Below are positions 47,289-60,552 of a stretch of DNA of 64,000 nt, one piece after another. The translations under genes and the position numbers were made by a program. The notes beneath the pieces were generated by a model. The model did not search any database. It saw nothing but the letters and a program-made list of their open reading frames with translations, and had not been told where the DNA came from. How positions within the stretch are numbered: the stretch's first letter is position 1; the number at the start of each line of letters is the position of its first letter. Where the stretch lies: assembly GCA_008360975.2 (NCBI GenBank), contig CM039210.1, positions 5,768,293-5,832,292 on the forward strand. The letters run 5' to 3'. The stretch is from Lichenostomus cassidix (taxonomy: Eukaryota > Chordata > Aves > Passeriformes > Meliphagidae).

Positions 47289-49052
47289 TCATAGAATCAT
47301 AGAATCAGAGAATGGTTTGGGTTGGAAAGGACCTTAAGGATCATCTTGTTCCAAACCCCTCGCCATGGGCTGGAACACCTTCCACTAGACCAGGCAGCTC
47401 ACAGCCCCATCCAAACTGGCCTTAAATATTTCCAGGGATGGAGAATTCACAACTTCTCTGGGCAACCCATGCCAGTGCCTCACCACCCTCACAGTAAAGA
47501 ATGTTTTCTTACTATCTAATCTAAACTTACTCTCAGTTTGAAGCCATTCCCCCTTGTCCTACACTGCATGCCCTTGTAAAAAGTCCCTCTCCAGCTTTCT
47601 TGTAGGCCCCCTTTAGTTACTGGAAGGCTACTATAAGGTCACCCCAGACCCTTCTTTTCTCCGGGCTGAGCAGCCCCAACTGTCTTAGCCTTTCCTTATA
47701 GGAGAGGTGCTCCAGCCTTCTAATCATCTTAACGGCCCTCATTCGGACTTGCTTCAACAGGTCTATCTCCTTCTTGTGATGAGAACCCCAGAGCTGGATT
47801 CAACACTGCAAGTGGGGTCTCATTAGAGTGGAGTAGAGGGATAGAATTACCTGCCTTGACCTGCTGGCCACACTAGTTCCCTCAGCTGCTCCTCTTAAGA
47901 TGTGCTCTAGACCCTTCACCAAGTTTGATGCCCTTCTTTGAACATGCTCCAGCACCTCATTGCCCTCCACTGAGGGAGATTCCACAACCTGGTGTCATGA
48001 TCCTGTTTTAAAGTTATTAGAAATACCTCTGCGCAAATTATGGTGCAAACAAGACCATATGCCAAAGTCAATACTATGGGTTTTATTTTATAGTAAATAT
48101 GAGAGGGAGAGAGGGAGAAAGAAAGAAAGAAATAGAAAAGAGGTGGGGGGACAGAAAGAGAGTGACAGAGACAGAATAAAGAAAATATTACCATTCGTGG
48201 ATCCCAATGATGTTCCGTTGATCCTCTCCAGCTGGTCTTCTTGGTGGTGAAGGTCCCCCCAAAAAGCATAGAATCTGATGGGTTAATATACATTCAGGCT
48301 AGGTAGGAAAACCCAAGTGCCTCCAGGGGGCGGGTGGGGTTTGCCATTGTTTCTTACATCAGACTCCAGATTTGTTGCATCATGTGCAGTCCTGTGGTGC
48401 AAGGCCTCAGGAATGACTCTGGGGGGCACTGCGGGGGGTCTTTGATGGAATAAGGCACCCCTTCAGTTGCTTCTCACGTGCATGTCACGTGGATGTAGCC
48501 TTCCCAGGGTTGGGGGTTCCATAGCCAGTTTCCGTAAGGGATGATGGGTTCACTGCCCCTGAGCAGAGGTTATGACACACCGAAACTTCCTCCCCCCACC
48601 TCGGTTGGGGGGGAAATCTGTGCAAACCTTCTCCCAGGAAATGGATCTGTGGGCGACAGCCTCCCCCACACCGAATCAAGCCAGAGATGATTCTTAGCAT
48701 GGCTGCTGGGTTTGGCTCTCATTCTTTTCCTTGTTTACTTCTCCCTGGGCCTGAGATGATCGAAGAATAGGTTTCCCTTTATCTAATCTCAGCAGTTTAA
48801 CTTTCAGTCCAAAGTTCCAGTCAGGCATTCTTTAGGGAGGGGTGGGCTTCAGTGACTTCTTTATACAGTTTTGCAATAATGAGCAAAACTGTATATCAGT
48901 GTTTGAGGCATGAACTATTTCAGTCTCTCACACCTGGACAACCTCTTCCAGTGTTCAGTTAGCTTCACAGTGAAAAAGTGTTTCCTGATGTTCACCTCAA
49001 ACCTCCTGTGTTTCATTTTGTGTCCAGTATGTCTTGTCCTGTCACTGGGCAC
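47289..49052 (-). pseudogene. CR1 3' end fragments, split by LTR B1
   Basis: 47289 starts with a CR1 3' end (CATAGAATCATAGAATCAGAG). ORF2 C-terminal sequence follows, with a switch to another CR1 copy near 47877, and continues at 48933-49052 beyond the solo LTR. Confidence 0.75.
47993..48932 (-). mobile_element. Solo LTR family B (B1)
   Basis: 940 bp, TGTCATGATCC...CAGTCTCTCACA, exact 5-bp TSD CCTGG (47988-47992, 48933-48937). A GA-rich simple tract lies at 48100-48170 and AATAAAA on the minus strand near 48085. Confidence 0.88.
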
Positions 49053-50737
49053 CATCTTCATAAACGACTTGGATGCAAGACTGGAAGGAATATGAAGTTT
49101 GCCTATGATAGTAAATTGGGAGGAGCTGCTGACTCCCTCGAAGGCAGTGAGGCCCTGCAGAGAGACTTTGACAAATGAAAGGACTGGGCAATCACCAACC
49201 ATATGAGGTTCAACAAGGCAAAGTGCCAGATTCTGCACATGGCATGGGACAACCCTGGATGTATGGACAGACTGGGGAATGAGAGGCTGGAAAGCAGTGC
49301 TGTGAAAGGGGCCAGGGGGTCCTGGTCAATGTCAAGTTGAATATGAGTCAACAGTGTGCCCTGGCAGCCAGGAGGGCCAACCGTGTCCTGGGGTACATTA
49401 AGCACAGCTGTGGTGGTTTTGATTGGCCCAAAACATCAGCGAAGTGTTTTTAACATCTAGGAGAAATTTGGACCCCTCAGAAGCTGTTCTAGTAGGCCTA
49501 GGCAGGTGTCTGAGGGGTGGGGTGTGGCACAAAGATGGCTCCTGTGTGTCCTGAGTGCAAGTTCTGGAAGTTTTTACATCAAGTCCAGCAGAGCCAATCT
49601 CTGATGGCTCTGAAGGTGATGGACATGCTGCCGGCCAAGTTTGGGCCAATTGGAGGTGCTGGTTACGCCTCTGTGAAAACATATTTAAGAAAAAGTCAAA
49701 ACAAAGCATGCGCGCACTTCTTTCACTTTGTAGTTGGAGGAGGAGGAGGTGCAGGTGAAAATATGTGAGGGAGAACAGCATGGAGAGTGCCAAGGTCAGT
49801 GAAGAAGGGGGGAGAAAGAGGTGCTCCAGTGCTTCCGGCACTGGAGCTGAAACTTTCTGCTAGCCGTGGTGGAAGCTATGGGGGAGCCAGAAATTCCTCC
49901 TGCAGCCCATGGAGTCCATAAGGATGCAGAAATACACCCACAGCTCTCTCCAGAGGAGGAGGTGGATGCCTGGAAAAGACTGTGAACCAGTGGGAGTCTC
50001 ATCTAAGAGTTAAAACTGCAAAAGGCCTTGACTGAGAGAGATAGGCCTTGCTCCTGGCATGGAAGCAGCCTGGCCTCAGCTCGGGAGAGTCTGCACAGCA
50101 CCTTATGGACAAAAGACTCATGTTGCAGCAAAAATTCGGGCGGGATGTTGCTCATGAGATTGGACCCACACCAAAGAAGTTCCTAGAGGACTGTCTCTCG
50201 TGGGAAGGACCCCTGGCTAAGTAGAGAACCTCTTTTCCTGATTGGACTGACCAGAAGACCCCTCAACCTGCCCCCTGTCTGTGTTGCTGGTTTGCAAAGA
50301 GGGAAAAAGGGGGGGGGTGAGTGCAGAGACTGCTTCTTAAGAGGGTGGGGGTGAGAGCAGAAAACTGTCTGAAGAGAGAGAGAAACAAGTAGAGATAAAG
50401 AGTATTTGTAGTAGAAGAATTGTGGTGATGAGTAAATTTGAGAATCTGCTCTGTGGACTGAAAAGAGACCCCACACCCTGCCCCCCCCCCCACCTGGCTT
50501 GTGGATTGTAGAGGAGGAAAGGGGGTGGATACTATAGGTTCGTAAGAGGGAGGGGGGGAGTGAACAAAATAATGTATGAAAAGTATATTTTTGCCTTGCA
50601 TTTATCCTCCAATTCTGTTAGGTAATTAAACACTTTTTGCAACTTTAAGCTTGAAGCCTGTTTGCCCTCTTTTCGTGCGTCCTCCTGGCAAGGGTCCTGT
50701 CTCAAACCCACGACAACAGCATAGATAGCCAGTTGAA
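49053..50737 (+). pseudogene. CR1 fragment in plus orientation, split by D5
   Basis: Plus-strand CR1 ORF2: FAYDSKLGGAADSLEG, then FNKAKCQILHM, then GTCCTGGGGTACATTAAGC, continuing after the LTR as ATAGATAGCCAG. FADD is altered to FAYD. It lies between minus-strand CR1 pieces, with orientation switches near 49053 and 50737. Confidence 0.7.
49409..50715 (+). mobile_element. Solo LTR family D (D5), plus orientation
   Basis: 1307 bp, TGTGGTGGTTTTGATTGG...AAACCCACGACA, with exact 5-bp TSD ACAGC (49404-49408, 50716-50720). CR1 sequence joins seamlessly when it is removed. Confidence 0.9.
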
Positions 50738-51424
50738 GCATAGCACAGGCCTGAGCCCAGAACTGGACACAGGACTCCAGATGTGGTTTCACCAGTACTA
50801 AGTACAGGGGAAGGATCACCTCCTTCAACCTGCTGGCATTATTCTGTCCAATGCAGCCCAAGATACCATTAGCTATCTTTGCCACGAGGGCAGACTGCTG
50901 TCTCATGTTCAACTGGGTGTCCACCAGAAACCCCAGAGGTTTTTGTGTAGAACTGCTTTCCAGCTGGGCAGCCCCCAGCATATACTGGTTGTTCCTCCCC
51001 AGGTGCAGGATTTGGCACTTTCCCTTGTTGAACTGCATGAGGTTCCTGTCAGCCTACTTCTGCAGCCTGTTGAGGTCCCTCTGGATGGCAACATGACCCT
51101 CTAGTATATTAGCCACCATCATCTGCAAACTTGCTGAGGGTACACTCTGTTCCATCATTCAGACCAATAATGGTTTTGAACAGGATCAGACCCAGTATTG
51201 GCCCCTGGGATACACTGCTAGTTATTAGCCTCTAACTAGACTTCCTGCCTCCAATCACTACCCTCTGGGCCCAGCTGTTTGGCCAGTTGTCTGCACATCC
51301 AGTCCAAACTTCAGCAACTCCTCTATGAGGATCTTCTGGAAGACAGTGCTGAAGGCCTTACTGAAATCAAAGTAGGAAATGTCTAACTGCTCTCCCCTCA
51401 TCTACCAGACCAGTCATTTCATCG
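50738..51424 (-). pseudogene. CR1 ORF2 fragment
   Basis: Minus translation gives LESCVQFWAQ, AALVAKIANGILGC, FNKGKCQILHLG and, further right, RT core pieces to 51424. Stops and indels throughout. Confidence 0.75.
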
Positions 51425-53866
51425 TGGAACCAAAGAATCAGAAAATCAATTAGGTTGGAAAAGACCTCTGAGATCATTGAGTCCAACCTATGACCAAACA
51501 CCACCATTTCAACTAGACCATGGCACTAAGTGCCATGTCCAGTCTTTCCTTAAATGCCTCCAGGGACAGTGACTCTACCACCTCCCTGGGCAGGCCATTC
51601 CAATGTCTAATCACCCTGTCTGTGAAGAAATTCTTCTTAGTGTACAACCTAAACCTCCCCTGGCAGAGCTTAAGACTATGTCCTCTTGTCCTATCACTAC
51701 TGTTGTGATCTGCTCTAATCACAGAGGAGCAAAGAGAGCTCTCTGTGAATAAAACAGAAAGAAGCCTGAAGGTTTGAAGTATTTCCTGAAATGAGATAAA
51801 AACAAAATAAGGTTAGATGTTGATATCAAAATATATAAATATTTTATTTAATAGTAAAAAAGGCAAGGAGAAAGAAAGAGAAAAGTAGAGAAAAGTTAGA
51901 AAAAGCTAAGGTTACTTTAAAAGGCATAGTATAGGCTACCACCACACTGTGCTACCTTTGTTGCTGCTGAGCTGGGGGGAAGGTGTGGAGGGGGCGTTTG
52001 TGCCTTTTTTTTCTGCCTTTTGAAGTTTCTTATCTGCCTTTTCTGATCTCTGGAACAGTTTGGCCGGAATGCAGCGGCCCATTCTCCGAAATGCAGGCAT
52101 GGTGCCTGATCCCTGCAGCCAAACCTCGCTCCATTCGCGGTGTTCTCACCATGGAACACAGGAGCAGGGATGGGGGGGTTTCCACAACACACTCATGACT
52201 TCAGTCCAAGGATGCAGGATTGGGGGGTTCTCCTCAAGCTGGCGGCATCAGCTCCAGGAGGCCCCAGGGTGTCTCATAGCAGGCGATGGGGGGAAGGGGG
52301 AAGGTTGGGGATTCTACCCTTCTCTTTCCCCTCCACACACATTAGCACGGGTTTTGCCTTCCTTTTGTACGGCACTCAAGGCAGGCTGCTCACGGTCCAT
52401 CCTGCACATAGTTTTCAGGTGTTCAAAAAAGATTATGATAAGCAAACATAATGACGAAGCACTTTTTGGAGCCTTTCTCTTATTATCAGGTTCTCACAAC
52501 TACTTGCCTGGGAGAAGAGACTGACCCCCACCTGGCTACAACCTCCTTTCAGGTAGTTGAAGAGACTGATAAGGTCACCCCTGAGCCTCCTCTTCTCCAG
52601 GCTAAACACCCCCAGCTCCCTCAGCTGTTCCTCATATGACTTGTGCTCCAGACCCTTCACCAGCTTCTTTGCCCTTCTCTGGACTCGCTTCAGCACCTCT
52701 CAATGTTCTTCCTGAAATGAGAGGCCCAGAACTGGACACAGCACTTGAGGTGCAGCCTCACCAGTACAGGGGAAGAATCACTTCCCTGGTCCTGCTGGCC
52801 ACACCATTGTTGATACAAGCCAGGATGCCATTGGCCTTCTTGGCCACCTGGGCACACTGCTGGTTCATGTTCAGTCAGCTGTCAACCAGAATCTCCAGGT
52901 CCTTTTCCACTGGGCTGCTTTCCAGCCACTCATCCCCAAACCTGTAGTGCTGCAGGGGGTGGTTGTGGCCAAAGTGCAGGATCTGGCACTTGGTCTTGTT
53001 GAACCTCATGTCGTTGGTCTCAGCCCATTGATCCAGCCTGTCCAGATCCCTCTGCAGAGCCTTCCTTCCCTTCAGCAGATCGACACTCCAACCCAACTTG
53101 GTGTTGTCTGCAAATTTGTTAATGGCCGACTCAATCCCCTCATCCAGGTCGTCAATAAAGATATTAAACACAGCTGGACCCAACACTAATCCTTGGGGGA
53201 TACCGCTAGTGACCAGATGCCAACTGGATGCAGCACCATTCCCCACTACTCTCTGGGCTTGGCCATCCAGCCAGTTCTTAACCTAGCAAAGAGTGCACCC
53301 ATCTAAGCTGTGGGCTGCCAGCTTTTCCAGGAGTATGCTGTGGGAGAAAGTGTCAAAGGCTTTGAAGTCCAGGTAGACACATCCAAAGCCTTTCCCTCAT
53401 CCACTAGGTGGGTCACCTGGTCATGTAGTTTCCCAGATCCTCCTTCTGGCCCTTCTTGTGGATGGGCATCACATTTGCCAACCTCCAGTCGCCTGGGACC
53501 TCCCCACTTAGCCAGGACTGATGATAAATGATGGAGAAGGGCTTGGCAAACTCTTTGGCCAGCTCCCTCATAACCCTAGGATGAATCCCATCTGGTCCCA
53601 TAGACTTCTGAGCATCTAAATGATTCAGCAGGTCAGTAACTACCTCCTGCTGTACTGCAGGGGGTCTGTTCTGCTCACCATCCCTTTCTACCAGTTCAGG
53701 GGGCTGGTTTCCCTGAGGATAACCGGTCTTTCTGTTGAAAACTGAGGTGAAGGAGGTGTTAAGTACCTGAGCCTTTTCCTCATCTTTGGTGACAATATTC
53801 CTCCCTGCGTCCAATAAAGAATGTTGGTTTTCCTTGTCCCTCATTTTGTTTGTAACCGGTGCAACT
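51425..53866 (-). pseudogene. CR1 ORF2, longest RT stretch, split by LTR U
   Basis: 51425 is a CR1 3' end. ORF2 runs right through [19 protein letters not shown], then (after the LTR) [36 protein letters not shown], the catalytic region read as FADNTKL (FADD expected), [18 protein letters not shown], and the RT start KSMGPDGIHPRVMREL and SVFNRKTGYPQ (to 53844). Among the best preserved CR1 copies here, but inactive. Confidence 0.85.
51701..52498 (-). mobile_element. Solo LTR family U (B-related)
   Basis: 798 bp, TGTTGTGATCTG...GGTTCTCACA, with exact 5-bp TSD ACTAC (51696-51700, 52499-52503). AATAAAATA is on the minus strand near 51845. Confidence 0.88.
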
Positions 53867-54335
53867 GCTTGGCAACCCTTTCAGTGAAGAAATTTTTCCT
53901 AATATACAATCTAAACCTCCCCTGGTGCAACTTGAGGCCATTTCCTCTCATCCTGTCACTTGTTACCTGGGAGAAGAGACCAACTCCTACCTCACTACAA
54001 CCATCTTTCAGGTAGTTGGAGGTCCCCACCAAGTCTTCTTTCCTCCAGGCTAAACAACCCCAGTCTCCTCATTCACTCCTCATAAGACTTGTGCTCTAGT
54101 CCTTTCACCAGCTTCATTGCCCTTCTTTGGACATGCTCCAGCACATCATTGTCTGTCTTGTAGTTAGGGGCCCTCAATCCTCTCATCCTGATCATTGATA
54201 AAGATATTAAACAGAACTGGCCCCAATAGTGAGCCCTGGGAAACACCACTAGTGACAAGCCGCCAGCTTGATTTAACTCCATTCACCACAACTTTTCTCA
54301 CCCTTCTTGGAGATAGGAGTGACATTTACTTTCAC
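53867..54335 (-). pseudogene. CR1 ORF2 C-terminal fragment
   Basis: [14 protein letters not shown], then [23 protein letters not shown], then a jump to an RT-core piece (ATTGATAAAGATATTAAACAGAACTGG). Internally deleted. Confidence 0.7.
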
Positions 54336-55295
54336 AAAATCACAGAATCATTTAGGTTGGAAAAGACCTCTGAGATCATCAAGTCCAACCTTTGACTGAT
54401 CACCACCTTGTCAACTAGACCATGGCACTAAGTGCCATGTCCAGTTGTTTCTTGAACACCTCCAGGGATGGCAACTCCATCACCTCCCTGGGCAGTTCAT
54501 TCCAATGTTTAACACCACTTTCTGTGAAGAAATTCCTCCTAATGTCCAACCTGAACCTCCCCGGCACAGCTTGAGGCTATGTACTTTTTTTCTGTCACTA
54601 GTTGCCTGGGAGAAGAGACTGACCCCCACCTGGCTACAACCTCCTGTCAGGGAGTTGTAGAGAGTGATAAGGTCTCCCTTGAGCCTCCTTTTCTCCAGGC
54701 TAAACAACTCCAGCTCCCTCAGCCCTTCCTCATATGACTTACCCTCTAGACCCTTCACCAGCTTTGTTACTCTTCTCTGGACACACTCCAGCACTTCAAT
54801 GTCTTTCTTGCCATGAGGGGCTCAGAACTGGACACAGGATTTGATGTGCAGCCTCTCCAGTGCCAAGTACAGGAGGACAATCACTTCCCTGGTCCTGCTG
54901 GCCACACTATTTATGATACAAGCCAGGATGCCATTGGCCTTCTTGGCCACCTGGGCACACTGCTGGCTCATGTTCAGTCAGCTGTTGACCAGCACCCCAA
55001 GGTCCTTTTCAGCCAGACAGCCATTCTGTCCCCCCCAGCCTGCAGTGTTGCAGGGGATTGTTGTGACCCAAGTGCATGATCTGTTATTTTGCCTTATTGA
55101 ACCTCATGCAATTGACCTCAGTCCATTGATCCAGCTTGCCCAGATCCCTCTGCAGAACCTTCCTACCCTGCAGCATATCAACGCTCCCACACAACTTGGT
55201 GTCGTCTGCAAACTTTTTGAGGGTGCAGTCCATCCCCTCATTCAGATTTTTGATAAAGATATTAAACAGAACTTTCCCCAAAATTAACCTCTGGG

Positions 55296-56211
55296 TGTTA
55301 TGATCCAATTATTAAGGTTCTTAGAAATACCTCTGCCCGAATTAAGGTGCAAACGAGACCATATGCCAGTCAATAATATAGGTTTTATTTGATAATAAAT
55401 ATAAAAGAGAGAGAGAGAGAGAAAAGAGAAAGGGAGAAGTAGGAAAAGAGGTGGGGGGACAGAAACAGGGTGACAGAGACAGAATAAAAAAAAATCACCA
55501 CCCGTGGATCCCAACGATGTTGCGTTGATCCTCTCCAGCTGGTCTTCTTGGTGGTGATGGTCCCCCCAGAAAGTGTAGAATCTGATGGGTTAATATACAC
55601 TCAGGCCAGGTGGCAATGTCCAGGCATGTCCTCTGGGGGGAGTTGGGGGCAGTCTCTTACAAGCAGACTCTGGATCTGTTGCATCATGTGCAGTCCTGTG
55701 GTGTAAGGCCTGGCACTTTGGGGGGTCTTTGATGGATTATGACACCCCCTCAGCTGCCTCTCATGTGAAAGTCCCGTGGATGTGGCCAGTGGGGTTGGGG
55801 GTTCCACAGCTGGGCCTGATTTGTGTAACAGAGGATGGGTGTATATTGCCTCTGACCAGAGGTTACGCCATGCACCCGAAACATCCTTCTTCCCCCTCGG
55901 CTGGGTGGGGGTCTGTGTAAACCTGGCTTTTGTGAGCTGTGCTCTCCCCCACCCCAAACTCAGCCAGGGATGATTCTCAACAAAGCTGGTGGGTTTGGCC
56001 TTTTGTGGATGCATTCCTTTCCTTCAGCCTGAGATGACTGAACAATAGGTTTCCCTTTATCTAATCTCAGCAGTTTGATTTTCAGTCCAAAGTCCCAGTC
56101 AGGTATCTTCAAGGGAGGCTTCTTTGGTTGTAGCTTCTTTATAGAGTTTTTGTTATAATGAGAAAAACTTTATATCAATGTTTGAGGCATGAACTATTTC
56201 AGTCTCTGACA
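55296..56211 (-). mobile_element. Solo LTR family B (B2)
   Basis: 916 bp, TGTTATGATCC...CAGTCTCTGACA, with exact 5-bp TSD CTGGG (55291-55295, 56212-56216). An AG-rich simple tract lies at 55405-55445. Confidence 0.9.
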
Positions 56212-57134
56212 CTGGGAATACCACTTGTGATTAGCCACCAGCTGAATTTAACTGTATGTACCACAACCCTTTGGGCTCAGTCATCTGGACAGCTTTTTAC
56301 CCAGTGAACAGTACAGCCAACTAAGCCATGACCAGACAGTTTCTCCAGGAGAATGCTGTGGGAAACGGTGTCAAAGGCTTTATAGAAGTCCAGGTAAACC
56401 ACATCCACAGCCTCTCCCTTATCCACTAAGTGGGTCATCTTGTTGTAGAAGGAGATAAGATTCATCAAGTGGGACCTGTGTTTCATAAACCCATGCTAGC
56501 TGGGCCTCATCTCCTGCTTATCCTATATGTGCCCTGTGATGGAACTCAAGATGGTCTGCTCCATAACCTTCTCCGGCACCAAGGTCAGATTGACAGGCCT
56601 GTAGTTCCCCAGATCCTCCTTCCATCCCTTCTTTTAGATGGCATCACATTTGCTAACCTCCAGTCACCTGGGACCTCCCCAGTTAGCCAGGACTGCTGAT
56701 GAATGATGGAAAGTGGCTTGGTGAACACTTACACCAGCTGCCTCAGTACCCTTGGGACGATCCTATCTGGTCCCATAGACTTGTGCATGTACAAGTGGTG
56801 TAGCAGGTCACTGACCATTTCTCCTTGGATTATGGGGGCTTTTTTCTGCTCCCCAGCCCTGTCTTCCAGCTCAGAGGTCTGGGTACCCTGAGAACAATTG
56901 ATTGTACTGTTAAAGACTGAGGCAAAGAAGGTATTAAGTATCTCAGCCATTTACTCATCCTTTGAATATCTGTTTCCCCTGACATCCAATAAAGGATGAA
57001 GATTTACCTTGGCCGTCCTTTTGTTGCTAATGTATTTTTTTAAAAAAATTGTATTGCCTTCTACAGCAGTAGCCAGATTAAGTTGAACTAGTTGGGCTTT
57101 GTCCCTTTGTCTTTGATTACATGGCAGGTGCAAC

Positions 57135-57732
57135 CAAAAGTATGTATTCTATTACCATTTCCATAAGCTCTTAAAATAAGGTGGGGCAGTGTTCTTTATC
57201 CTCTTCATGATTCAGCCCTGATAACACCCTCTGGGGAAGCAGCAGCTAGTCTGTGGGGGGCTATCTCTGCTAATGGGCCATCAAGGTCTCCTGGAATGAC
57301 TCATAGACTTACATCATCCCATTGTGAGATGCCCTGCCCAGAGGGGAGGAACTGAACATTCCTACCTGTATATAAGCTGAGGCTTGGAACACTACGGGGC
57401 ACTACTTCCACTGGAATCCCAGAGGACAGGAGATCTCGATAACCACCACTGGACCTCCAGAGATGGACCAGACTTTTCGTCAGGATCACCACTTCAACAA
57501 GACCACATCCATTACTCCAACAGGACTGCAGCCACTGTTTAATCAAACTGCTACCACCACCCTGACCAACAGGGTGGCAGGTTGTATTCTGACTTTGTCA
57601 GTTTAAGCTGGTGTTTCTGTATTATTGCCTTTGTTGTAATTTTTCCTATTAAAGCGTAGTTCTGACTTGGAATCTCTCACAACATATTTGTGTGGGGTTA
57701 ATTTCTCCACTGGTTTGCTTTCAAACTAGCAC
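57135..57732 (+). mobile_element. Solo LTR V, plus orientation
   Basis: Interrupts CR1. It has GTATATAAGCTGAGG (TATA), TATTAAAGCG (polyadenylation signal) and an end CTAGCACA on the plus strand. The left terminus and TSD were not resolved. Confidence 0.6.
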
Positions 57733-58060
57733 ACCCTTCTAATTTTCTCCCTATATAACCTCACGACATCCTTGTAGTTCTCCTGAGTGCCCTGCTCTTT
57801 CTTCCAATGGTCACAAACTCTCCTTTTTTTCCTGAGTTTGAGCCAAAGCTCTCTGTTTAGCCAGGCCAATCTTCTTCCCTGTTGGCTCATCTTTCAGCAC
57901 ATAAGGCTGCACCTTTAAGATCCCCTTCTTGAAGAATGTCCAGCTTTTCTGGACTCCTTTGTCCTTCAGGCTTGCGTCCCAAGGGATTCTGTTAACCAGG
58001 CCGCTAAACAGTTCAAAGTCTGCCCTCCAGAAGTCCAATTTGGCAGTCCTGCTGACCCCT

Positions 58061-58752
58061 TGTCTTACATGGGAGACAGAAGCCTTATGAGTTTCTGCAG
58101 TTTGCCAGGCTTCCAGCAACAGAGTAGGGTAGCTAGCTCCCCAAGACTCGATCCCGTTCTCAAGGATCTTTGATATTTGGCCGATTAGTCTAAAAATACC
58201 ATTTATTAGACACAGAAAATAACAAACATACAAACATAGAACAGATTGACATACATACACAATGAATGCATAATTGCAAAACTATAATAGCTAAAATGCA
58301 ATTATGGGGTAAATGCTTGCTTGAGCTATAAAATAGCTGAAATGCAAGTTAAGAAAGGTACCTATAAGTTAGCCGGAATAATACAATATTGGAAACCAAT
58401 GATCTCACCAAATCCAATTTTGGAGCTGAGATGCATTAGAATCCTCCCTCAATCTTGCTAGAAGTTACCACAGAGCTTGTGTCCAAGCTCAGGGGAGAAG
58501 TTTCCCTCATGCTTCAGTATCCATGTAGAAAAGCTTCTACCTTTTCTGAGATTTCGTGAGCTTTTTATAGGATTAAAAAAGTGTGGATTTGTGGTCACTA
58601 AAAATTTTTCACATTCTCTCTTCATCTCACCTAGGCATTCAGTCGCCACCACTAGATAGCCTGGATTAAGCTATCAACCTAATCTGAGCCATCCATCTCC
58701 TGGGACCAATCAGGGAGAGAGAGAAGGAGGGGGGGAGGAGCGTCCTGCCACA
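58061..58752 (-). mobile_element. Solo LTR family G (G2)
   Basis: 692 bp, TGTCTTACATGGGAG...GTCCTGCCACA, with exact 5-bp TSD CCCCT (58056-58060, 58753-58757). Near copy of G1 without the nested LTR. Confidence 0.9.
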
Positions 58753-59165
58753 CCCCTCCTCCTTACTTCTCCAAAAATGGAAAATGCTATCATTTTGTGG
58801 TCTCTGTGCCCAAGACAGCCTCCGACCATCACATCACCCACCAGTCCTCTGTTCACAAACAACAGGTCTAGCAGGGCACTGCCCCTAGTTGGCTCAGTTA
58901 CCAGGTGTGTCAGGAAGTTCTCTTCCACACACTTCAGGAACCTCCTGGACTGTTTCCTCTCATCTGTCTTGTACTTCCAGCAGATATCTGGTGAGTTGAA
59001 GTCCCCCATGAGAACAAGGGCTAGTGATGATCATGAGACTTCTCCCAGCTGCTTATAGAATATTTCGTCTGCCTCTTCATCCTGTTTGGATGATCTATAA
59101 CTGACTTTCACCAGGATATCTGCCTTATTCACCTGATTGTTATCTATAAACACTCAACTCTTTCA

Positions 59166-59355
59166 TCACCATTGTCAAGCTCTGGACAGTCAAAACACTC
59201 CCTAACACTCCCTTCATTGATGACTTTCCCCCTGAGCCTTCTCTTCTTTAGACTAAACAGTCCCAGCTCTCTCAGCCTTTCCTCATAGCAGAGATGCTTC
59301 AGTCCTTTAATCATCTTAGTGGCCCTGTTTTGCACTGTGAGGTTCTGGTCTGTCA
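59166..59355 (-). pseudogene. Short CR1 ORF2 piece
   Basis: [27 protein letters not shown] reads on the minus strand. The surrounding CR1 order is broken, so this is a separate copy or rearrangement. Confidence 0.65.
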
Positions 59356-59940
59356 TGATTCCAGTAAGAAAGGCACTTAGACTGTAAAAACCTGTAAGGT
59401 TTCATTTAAAATGTCTATTAACTAATTTTATAAGGAGAGAATAGCATCCCTTTAGATGCTGGGAATCCTGAGCAGCGTAGCATTGAACAGGACTCCAACC
59501 TATGTGCACCATGCCATGCAGACCCCATCTGTAGCCAAAATTATCCTTTTTTGGTCTTTCAAGCCATTATAGGATTTTCTTATAAGGAAACAACTATAAT
59601 TTCTACTGTTAAAGAGATAGGGTGTTCACATAAGAACTTCATGCTGTGCTTGTAGATAAAGGCAAAGCCCCACAAGTGGCATAATCACCAGAACCAAATG
59701 GGAGCTGCCTGCAGGATCCTCTGTTACAATGAGATGGCTGAGTTCAGCTTGCTGCCCCATGGCCAAGGGATTTGTGCAGCATAACACAGGCCTGAAGGCC
59801 ACACTGTATGTGCACCATAGTGGAGAATAGCACAGCATAATGCAGCTTAAGTATTCCTTGACCTGCTCCTCTTCCACCAAGGGTAAGTCTTCCTTGCTGC
59901 AGACTTCTTTGCTTAAGATTTCTGGGACCTGGGATTCCAA
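59356..59940. other. Unrecognised sequence between CR1 pieces
   Basis: No similarity to other parts of the window was seen. The 104-codon minus frame at 59626-59940 shows no recognisable domain. Confidence 0.35.
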
Positions 59941-60240
59941 GTCTTGCTTGTGAAGACTGAGGCAAAGAAGGTACTCAGTACCTCAGACTTTTCCATGTCC
60001 TGTGTCACCAAGGCCCCTGTCCCATTCAGCAGTGGGCCCACATTTCCCCTAGCCTTCTTTTTGTCACCTATGTACTTATAGAAGCCCTTGTTGTTCAATA
60101 TACCTTGCCTGGAAAACATCTCTATTACTCCCAGTTTTCCTGTCCCTGCTTCTACCCTCTGTATACTTAATTTTTTATGTGTGAGTTCTGCCAGGAGCTC
60201 CTTGTTCATCTCTGCAGGCCTCCTGGCATTTTTCAAACAC
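59941..60240 (-). pseudogene. CR1 ORF2 piece upstream of RT
   Basis: [31 protein letters not shown] and [13 protein letters not shown] on the minus strand, the linker before CR1 RT. Confidence 0.75.
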
Positions 60241-60552
60241 TGAATCATAGAACAGCCCAGGTTGGAAGTGACCTCAAAAGATCATCTGGTCCAACAGATC
60301 ATGGGAAAGGGAGCCTAGAAGAAATTGTTTAGTATCCTATCCAAACACACCAGCATGCTGATTTCCCAGAAAGAATCTGTTGGAATTTTCTTTACCATAA
60401 TGGTGCCTTGCAGGCACGTCCTTGCTTACATGCAACTATTAGAGGTGACCCTGTTTAAGCCCTAATTTCTTTATGTTGCATTCCCTTTCAGTCATGTCAC
60501 TCCAGGCATTTTTCTCTTGACCCTGTCTATAACTCCTTTACAGGACTGCTGG
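60241..60552 (-). repeat. Short CR1 3'-end-like piece and unassigned sequence
   Basis: 60241-60300 resembles a CR1 3' end (GAATCATAGAACAGCCCAGGTTGGAAG). The remainder is unassigned. Confidence 0.5.

Larger units (their letters stand above)
54336..59165 (-). pseudogene. Long CR1 ORF2 with three LTR insertions
   Basis: 54336 is a CR1 3' end (AAAATCACAGAATCATTTAGG). Segments in order are the RT C-terminus (54480-54794), the catalytic FADDTKL near 55200 (intact motif), the RT core (56212-56490), the RT start (56729-56950), the linker (57733-58060: LDFWRADFELFSGLVNRIPWD) and the endonuclease end (58758-59009: MGDFNSPDICWKY, LLDLLFVN, GGCLGHRDHKMI). LTRs B2, V and G2 interrupt it. The order is uninterrupted when they are removed, apart from point damage. 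Confidence 0.85.
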
